Shown here: positions 42,902 to 46,610 of the stretch, in pieces
Position numbering within the stretch: position 1 is the stretch's first letter
Layout of the letters: every line of letters starts with the position of its first letter
Source of the DNA: Deltaproteobacteria bacterium
Lineage (GTDB): Bacteria > Desulfobacterota > Desulfobacteria > Desulfobacterales > SpSt-501
Length of the DNA: 46,610 nt
Assembly: GCA_016219005.1 (NCBI GenBank)
Contig: JACRCN010000077.1
Coordinates: 1 to 46,610 of the forward strand
Reading direction: 5' to 3'
The notes under the pieces: model-generated
Databases searched by the model: none
The model's input: only the letters and a program-made list of their open reading frames with translations
What the model was told of the DNA's origin: nothing
Program-made: the position numbers and the translations under genes

Positions 42902-42907
42902 GCGCAA

Positions 42908-42971
42908 TCCTAACCATGCGGCGCACCGGGCGCGATAGAAAGCGGCGCGCCGGTGACCGCGAACGTTGGGC
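42908..42971 (+). other. attC-like site 2
   Basis: A 64 bp imperfect inverted repeat. Left end TCCTAAC (42908-42914), then GCGGCGCACCGGGCGCG; right arm GCGCGCCGGTGACCGCG and then GTTGGGC (42965-42971), a perfect match to the GTTRRRY core site of attC. Paired boxes GCGG, CACCGG and CGCG are separated by unpaired single bases, as in attC. It lies between the haemoglobin and DUF3795 genes. Confidence 0.72.
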
Positions 42972-42995
42972 ATCCGCCAAAAGAAAGGAATTCCT

Positions 42996-43343
42996 ATGCG
43001 CGAAGTTTTAGCTGACGTTGAACGGGTAGCGTATTGCGGTCTGTACTGCGGTGCATGTGGCAAGTATGTCAATGAGAAATGCGACGGTTGCCATGCGAAT
43101 GCGAAGGCATCCTGGTGCAAAGTCCGGGCTTGTTGCATCGAGAAGCACCTGACATCGTGCGCCGATTGTGATGAATTCAACGATCCAGGACAATGCAAGA
43201 AATTCAATAATATTTTCTCAAAACTATTTGGATTTATATTCAGGTCGGACAGGTCAGCTTGCATCGATTGTATCAAGAATACCGGTCTTGAAGCGTATGC
43301 AAAGAAAATGGCCGAATCGAGGCTTCATTCATTCAAAAGATAG
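42996..43343 (+). CDS. DUF3795 domain-containing protein
   Basis: A 115-residue Cys-rich protein of the DUF3795 family. It starts MREVLADVERVAYCGLYCGACGKYV with the CxxxCxxC pattern, then CDGCHANAKASWCKVRACCIEKHLTSCADCDEF and CIDCIK. About 14 Cys suggest metal binding or a role in redox or metal stress. The ATG at 42996 follows AAAGGAATTCCT; the longer frame from 42966 starts inside an attC-like site and is unlikely. TAG stop, followed after 3 bp by another attC-like repeat. The function of DUF3795 is unknown. Confidence 0.9.
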   Translation: MREVLADVERVAYCGLYCGACGKYVNEKCDGCHANAKASWCKVRACCIEKHLTSCADCDEFNDPGQCKKFNNIFSKLFGFIFRSDRSACIDCIKNTGLEAYAKKMAESRLHSFKR

Positions 43344-43346
43344 CTT

Positions 43347-43422
43347 GCCCGACCAATCATTCCAGCTGACGTTGCAGGCGCGCGAACCGCGTCCGCAACA
43401 GAACTGAATTCTTTCGTCGGCC
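43347..43422 (+). other. attC-like site 3 (divergent core)
   Basis: A 76 bp imperfect inverted repeat. Left end GCCCGAC (43347-43353), then AATCATTCCAGCTGACGTTGC; the right arm is the matching complement (GCAACAG, ACTGAATTCTTT) ending in GTCGGCC (43416-43422). Both ends carry C-G instead of T-A at the same position of the core, so pairing is kept. It separates the DUF3795 and GNAT genes. Confidence 0.58.
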
Positions 43423-43430
43423 GCCATGAC

Positions 43431-43925
43431 ATGACAGCTGTTCAAATCAGACCGCAGCGTGTATCCGACGCCAGGAAGTTTCTCGAAATCCTTCTGCACC
43501 CGAAGTTCATCTATTTCCCTGCAAAGCCCAAGAGCGTCGAGCAAGAGAAGGAATTTCTGCGACTCAACGCGGAAAAAAGGCGCAAACGTGTTGAGTTCAA
43601 CTTCTCCGTCATCATGGGAGGCCGGCTCGTAGGTGGCATAGGCATTAAGGTGGACCAGCAACGAAGGTATATCGGTGAAATAGGATACTTCATCGATCAC
43701 AGTTGCTGGGGGAAAGGCTTGGCCACAGCGGCGGTTCGACTTGCGGAACGATACGCATTCAGCCAGCTGAAATTGAAACGACTGGAAATCGTCACGCACA
43801 TACGCAACATTGCCAGCCAGAAAGTGGCGGAGAAATGCAGATACAGAAAAGAAGGAATACAGCGGGGAAAAATTCTTCATAACGGGAAGTACGTGGATGC
43901 CGTCCTTTTCGCAAAGACGAGATAA
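43431..43925 (+). CDS. GNAT family N-acetyltransferase
   Basis: A 164-residue acetyltransferase of the RimJ/RimL-like GNAT type (Acetyltransf_3). Residues about 60-95 have VIMGGRLVGGIGIKVDQQRRYIGEIGYFIDHSCWGKGLATAAVRLAERYAF; the R/Q-x-x-G-x-G/A acetyl-CoA loop corresponds to CWGKGLATAAV. LKRLEIVTHIRNIASQKVAEKCRYRKEG is the typical ending before a Gly-containing strand. The ATG at 43431 lies 9 bp after the attC-like core, as for a cassette gene. No further attC-like site was seen after its stop. The acceptor (aminoglycoside, ribosomal protein, peptide) is unknown. Confidence 0.92.
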   Translation: MTAVQIRPQRVSDARKFLEILLHPKFIYFPAKPKSVEQEKEFLRLNAEKRRKRVEFNFSVIMGGRLVGGIGIKVDQQRRYIGEIGYFIDHSCWGKGLATAAVRLAERYAFSQLKLKRLEIVTHIRNIASQKVAEKCRYRKEGIQRGKILHNGKYVDAVLFAKTR

Positions 43926-43999
43926 GGCTGCGAACAGAGCCACCTAGCGGATCGGTGGGCCGCTGATGACCGAATCTTTTGTCGCCAGATAATTTCTTA

Positions 44000-44028
44000 T
44001 TGACAAATACGAACGGTCGTACTATTTT
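44000..44028 (+). promoter_or_regulatory. Promoter with embedded operator for the tetR gene
   Basis: TTGACA (44000-44005) and TATTTT (44023-44028) are 17 bp apart, a near-consensus sigma-70 promoter. The spacer contains ACGAACGGTCGT (44009-44020), an imperfect palindrome. The ATG at 44035 is only 6 bp downstream of the -10 box, so the transcript should be leaderless or nearly so. Confidence 0.75.
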
Positions 44029-44034
44029 ATTTCC

Positions 44035-44616
44035 ATGGAAAAAGGCGATACCACCAGGCACGCTATTCTGGACGCCGGACTCAAAATGGCCACCCAATTG
44101 AGCCTTGAAAGCGTCACTATCGGTCATCTGGCCAAAGTGACCCAAATGTCTAAAAGCGGCCTGTTTGCCCACTTTCAATCCAAAGAGAACCTTCAGATCG
44201 GTATCATGCAACATGCAGGCGAGCTTTTTGCCGAAAGGGTGGTCATTCCGGCCCTGATGGCAAAAGCCGGCATCCCGCGTGTCAAAGCCCTTGTTAATAA
44301 TTGGATAAAGTGGAGTTCCAAGATGACCGGCGGCTGTATATTTGTCTCATCCAGCACTGAGTTTACAAGCCGTCCCGGCAAAGTGCGGGATTTTATCTTG
44401 GAACAGCAAGAAGCATGGCTGGATAGCCTGCGCCGCATAGCACGCTCGGCTATACGTGTCGGTGATTTCAAGAAAGACATCGACTGCGACCAGTTTGCCT
44501 TTGATCTGTATTCCCTGCTGCTAGGGTTTCACCTCTACGATAGAATGCTCAACCATGAGGATACCAAGAAACGCCAGGATGTCGCCCTGGATCGGCTGTT
44601 GGACAATTACCGGTAG
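44035..44616 (+). CDS. TetR/AcrR family transcriptional regulator
   Basis: A 193-residue TetR regulator. The N-terminal HTH spans residues 5-52 (RHAILDAGLKMATQLSLESVTIGHLAKVTQMSKSGLFAHFQSKENLQ, with the family S-x-x-x-L/Y-x-H/Y-F motif). The C-terminal ligand domain resembles the TetR_C_6 type (AGCIFVSSSTEFTSRPGKVRDF region, FDLYSLLLGFHLYDRML). It probably binds ACGAACG-TCGT palindromes, seen in its own promoter and 95 bp downstream of its stop (44711). It would repress itself and the next gene. The effector is unknown. TAG stop. Confidence 0.92.
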   Translation: MEKGDTTRHAILDAGLKMATQLSLESVTIGHLAKVTQMSKSGLFAHFQSKENLQIGIMQHAGELFAERVVIPALMAKAGIPRVKALVNNWIKWSSKMTGGCIFVSSSTEFTSRPGKVRDFILEQQEAWLDSLRRIARSAIRVGDFKKDIDCDQFAFDLYSLLLGFHLYDRMLNHEDTKKRQDVALDRLLDNYR

Positions 44617-44710
44617 ATTTCACCGCCGTCTCAATCCAATCAACATCAAACCGTAAATGAATTAAGGAGCGCTCATAGCTATCTGGATTGAAAAATTAGA
44701 CAATAACAGC

Positions 44711-44722
44711 ACGAACGTTCGT
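44711..44722. promoter_or_regulatory. Second TetR-type operator
   Basis: ACGAACGTTCGT is a perfect 12 bp palindrome that repeats the half-site of the operator in the tetR promoter. It lies 110 bp upstream of the small gene at 44832, near weak -35 (TAGACA) and -10 (TATTAA) candidates, and so probably controls that gene. Confidence 0.7.
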
Positions 44723-44831
44723 ATTAACCATTTGAAACCGGCCAGCACTCGCTTTTTGCTGCAACTCCTCTGAGACATTGCGCCTATGTATCTGCCGTGG
44801 CGTGACAATGAGGACCTAAAAAAGGGGGATT

Positions 44832-45053
44832 ATGATGCACTACCATCAGGAAATCATCGAAACGTATTGTCGGTCCGACTTTGAACAGCGACTGTCACTT
44901 TATCTTTCATACCCTTCACTGCGCAACACATTCATTCGAATCGATCAGGGCGAATATGAAAGAAAACAGGCACTCCAGCGAAATTCAACAAGGGTTAAAG
45001 CCGGCTGCAATCGGATAATTTCTTGGGCTCTCGGCCTGCAAAAGTTCCTTTAA
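44832..45053 (+). CDS. Small hypothetical protein downstream of a TetR operator
   Basis: A 73-residue open frame with a ribosome site (AAAGGGGGATT) at normal distance from two tandem ATG codons. The protein is basic and Tyr/Arg-rich (MMHYHQEIIETYCRSDFEQRL) without signal peptide or membrane helix. I do not recognise a family. The upstream palindrome is the same as in the tetR promoter, so the gene may be a target of that regulator. It might also be a decayed 5' part of a longer gene. Confidence 0.55.
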   Translation: MMHYHQEIIETYCRSDFEQRLSLYLSYPSLRNTFIRIDQGEYERKQALQRNSTRVKAGCNRIISWALGLQKFL

Positions 45054-45315
45054 GAAACAATCGCAAGTAGCGTGAAGTCATGCGGTTGTGTTTGAACCAA
45101 AAGACCGGCTTTAACAAATTGTTGATAAAACATTTGACAACAATTTCCTGCGCATCCTTCGGGTACACACCGAAGATTTCAGAATGCTGACGTTTTTGCT
45201 GTATTTTCGAGGAATTCAGAATTCATGGTGAACGCCAAATAATTAGGGCGGAAGTAGTGGAGCGCCCCTGTTTTTATGTGTTGCAGTCGCAAAGAAAGGT
45301 CGCCAGGCATCAACC

Positions 45316-45495
45316 ATGCCTCGCAGAGCCCGCATCGATGCTTCATGTGCCTTGCACCATGCCATTTGTCGTGGTATCGAACGCAGCAAGATCTTTCGGG
45401 AGGATTCCGGTGTCTCACTTAAGAGCGCTGCAAAAACAACCGCAGCGAGTAATAAAGCTCTTCAAACACCCGAAAGTGGCACATATGCGGCATAG
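45316..45495 (+). pseudogene. N-terminal fragment of a RAYT transposase
   Basis: The frame at 45316 begins MPRRARIDASCALHHAICRGIERSKIFREDS, the start of Y1-type RAYT transposases (family M-P-R-x-x-R-I-D-x-x-G-x-x-x-H-x-I-x-R-G-I-E-R). After about 31 codons the sequence loses similarity and ends at TAG 45493-45495. The catalytic HUH and Tyr are missing. It appears to be a leftover from a deletion or fusion. The flanking 45054-45315 holds nothing else I can recognise. Confidence 0.72.
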
Positions 45496-45536
45496 TTACC
45501 CTATTTGATTGCCGATTTAATAATCGAAAGTCTCCA

Positions 45537-45998
45537 ATGAGCCAACAATCCGTACGTGATTTTTTCTCTTCCCGCAATCTGGACATTCCAATCATCGAAT
45601 TGGCGGTCAGCACAGCCACCGTCGAATTAGCCGCTAAAGCGCACGGTGTGGAGGCTGGCCGTATCGCCAAGACCCTTTCGTTTCGATTGAATGATGGCCG
45701 TGTAATCATATTGGTGGCGCGCGGTGACGCCCGTATCGATAACCGGAAATTCAAGGACGCCTTTGGCAAAGGCAAAATGTTGCCTCCGGAAGAGGTTGTA
45801 GAGTTGACTGGGCATCCTGTCGGCGGTGTTTGTCCGTTCGGCCTAGCACAACCTCTGCCGATCTATCTGGATCAATCCTTGAGGGATTTCGATGAGGTTC
45901 TGCCTGCCGCGGGGGCTATTCACACTGCAATACGGATCAGCCCCGCGCAGCTGGCCGAAGTCACCGACGGCCAGTGGGTAGATGTCTGTAAGCTATAG
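45537..45998 (+). CDS. YbaK/EbsC family protein (putative aminoacyl-tRNA deacylase)
   Basis: A 153-residue YbaK/EbsC domain protein, typical length. The pattern includes VELAAKAHGVEAGRIAKTLSFRLNDGRVIILVARGDARIDNRKFKDAFGKGKMLPPEEVVELTGHPVGGVCPFG, with the conserved Lys (AKTL) and the GHPVGGVCPFG loop of the family. YbaK-type proteins hydrolyse mischarged Cys-tRNA(Pro), and relatives such as ProXp act on Ala- or other mischarged tRNAs. It is in lower-GC DNA and stands alone, with TAG stop. The specific tRNA is unknown. Confidence 0.92.
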   Translation: MSQQSVRDFFSSRNLDIPIIELAVSTATVELAAKAHGVEAGRIAKTLSFRLNDGRVIILVARGDARIDNRKFKDAFGKGKMLPPEEVVELTGHPVGGVCPFGLAQPLPIYLDQSLRDFDEVLPAAGAIHTAIRISPAQLAEVTDGQWVDVCKL

Positions 45999-46160
45999 AC
46001 CTCCTTTTTTGTGTTATCCGATTAGCTCGACCGGCCGGATTGGGTCGTTTACCGAAATACGCCTGTTGCTCCAGCAGCATATATACTAATTCACTAGCGC
46101 TCTAACCCAGGGCAGCGTTGGGCAATTAACCACACTCCAGATTTAGGATAGGAACTATGT

Positions 46161-46610
46161 ATGCAATACGATGCCCAAGACCCGAAACTATCGAAAAATC
46201 TCTTACCAAAGATTGCGAAGACAAGACGGGGCGATGTGGAATATGTTGAGGTCGGCACCGGCCCCGTCGTCATCTCCTTGCATGGTGCTATGGGTGGATA
46301 CGACCAGAGCCTGATTCTTGCTCAAACAATTGGCGGTGCAGGTTATCGCTATCTTTGCGTGAGCCGGCCAGGCTATTTGGGTACGCCATTGATCTCTGGC
46401 CGTAGCCCTGAACAACAGGGAGATCTCATTGCGGCATTACTGGAAACGCTGGACATCACGCAGGCTTGTGCTATTGCCGTTTCAGGCGGCGGGCCATGTG
46501 CCGTTCAGTTTGGCCTGCGACATCCCGGCCTTTGCAAAAGCCTTGTGCTGATTTCAACATGCGCCACCCCGCTTGACACCAAAATTCCGGCTTATTTCAA
46601 TATAATGACT
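46161..46610 (+). CDS. Alpha/beta hydrolase (partial, C-terminus beyond the window)
   Basis: The frame from ATG 46161 stays open to the window end (150 codons). It matches the alpha/beta hydrolase fold: VEYVEVGTGPVVISLHGAMGGYDQS (oxyanion-hole HG near residue 42), VSRPGYLGTPL, and the nucleophile elbow IAVSGGGPCAVQFGLRHP with the catalytic Ser in V-S-G-G-G near residue 109. The catalytic Asp and His lie beyond the window. AGGATAGGAACT precedes the start. An ATG 4 bp upstream is in another frame. Substrate unknown; it could be an esterase, dehalogenase-like or C-C hydrolase. Confidence 0.88.
   Translation, partial: MQYDAQDPKLSKNLLPKIAKTRRGDVEYVEVGTGPVVISLHGAMGGYDQSLILAQTIGGAGYRYLCVSRPGYLGTPLISGRSPEQQGDLIAALLETLDITQACAIAVSGGGPCAVQFGLRHPGLCKSLVLISTCATPLDTKIPAYFNIMT

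Noticed and set aside
46110-46130. CTCTAAC...GTTGGGC as a fourth attC site
   Set aside because: Only about 10 bases lie between the two core-like ends, too short for the paired boxes of attC; no matching left arm was found further upstream.
1-46610. CRISPR arrays, tRNA and rRNA genes
   Set aside because: No regularly spaced direct repeats, cloverleaf-like segments or rRNA-like sequence were noticed by reading; this was not tested by software.

Overview
The window looks like a chromosomal segment of a Gram-negative, anaerobic, heterotrophic Desulfobacterota bacterium, probably relatives of the sulfate-reducing Desulfosarcina group. This assignment is inference: it rests on high GC, many TRAP and peptide ABC transporters, a CaiB-type CoA transferase, a C_GCAxxG_C_C protein and selenocysteine use. 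No rRNA, tRNA or CRISPR array was seen.

Left part (1-3.8 kb): a DinB-like protein cut by the window edge, a DUF4258/YgiT zinc-finger pair that looks like a toxin-antitoxin module, and a LysR regulator divergent from two small redox-type genes. The first of these genes (C_GCAxxG_C_C family) carries an in-frame amber codon. The second is the highlight of the window: an alkylmercury-lyase (MerB)-like protein of 235 residues whose reading frame is crossed by two TGA codons. Both fall where MerB has its two catalytic cysteines, and each is followed at the right distance by a SECIS-like hairpin with a GGUC loop. It is very probably a double-selenocysteine protein that ordinary gene calling reads as a 91-residue fragment.

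Minus-strand block (4.1-19.7 kb): an RND efflux pump with its adaptor, a polar amino acid ABC transporter, a CBS-domain membrane protein (CNNM/HlyC type), a TauE/SafE exporter, and a GntR-TRAP transporter-CoA transferase operon that probably imports and activates an organic acid. Two copies of a roughly 142 bp MITE-like repeat lie in this block, one of them inside the TRAP operon.

Plus-strand block (20.1-40.6 kb): an HD hydrolase, then a long co-directional run. It holds a TRAP transporter, a dihydroxy-acid dehydratase, a complete peptide ABC transporter (order ATPase, ATPase, binding protein, permease, permease), saccharopine dehydrogenase, lysine-ketoglutarate reductase, an M55 D-aminopeptidase, and a second complete peptide ABC transporter in the same order. 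Together they suggest uptake and breakdown of peptides, perhaps with D-residues, and of lysine or a related diamino acid.

Right part (40.6-46.6 kb): lower-GC accessory DNA. Three imperfect inverted repeats with attC-like architecture follow three small plus-strand genes (NTF2-like, exported truncated haemoglobin, DUF3795), and a GNAT gene comes next. This looks like an integron cassette cluster without an integrase. Fragments of RAYT-type transposases are interspersed. A TetR regulator with an operator inside its own promoter, a small orphan gene, a YbaK-type deacylase and a truncated alpha/beta hydrolase complete the window.
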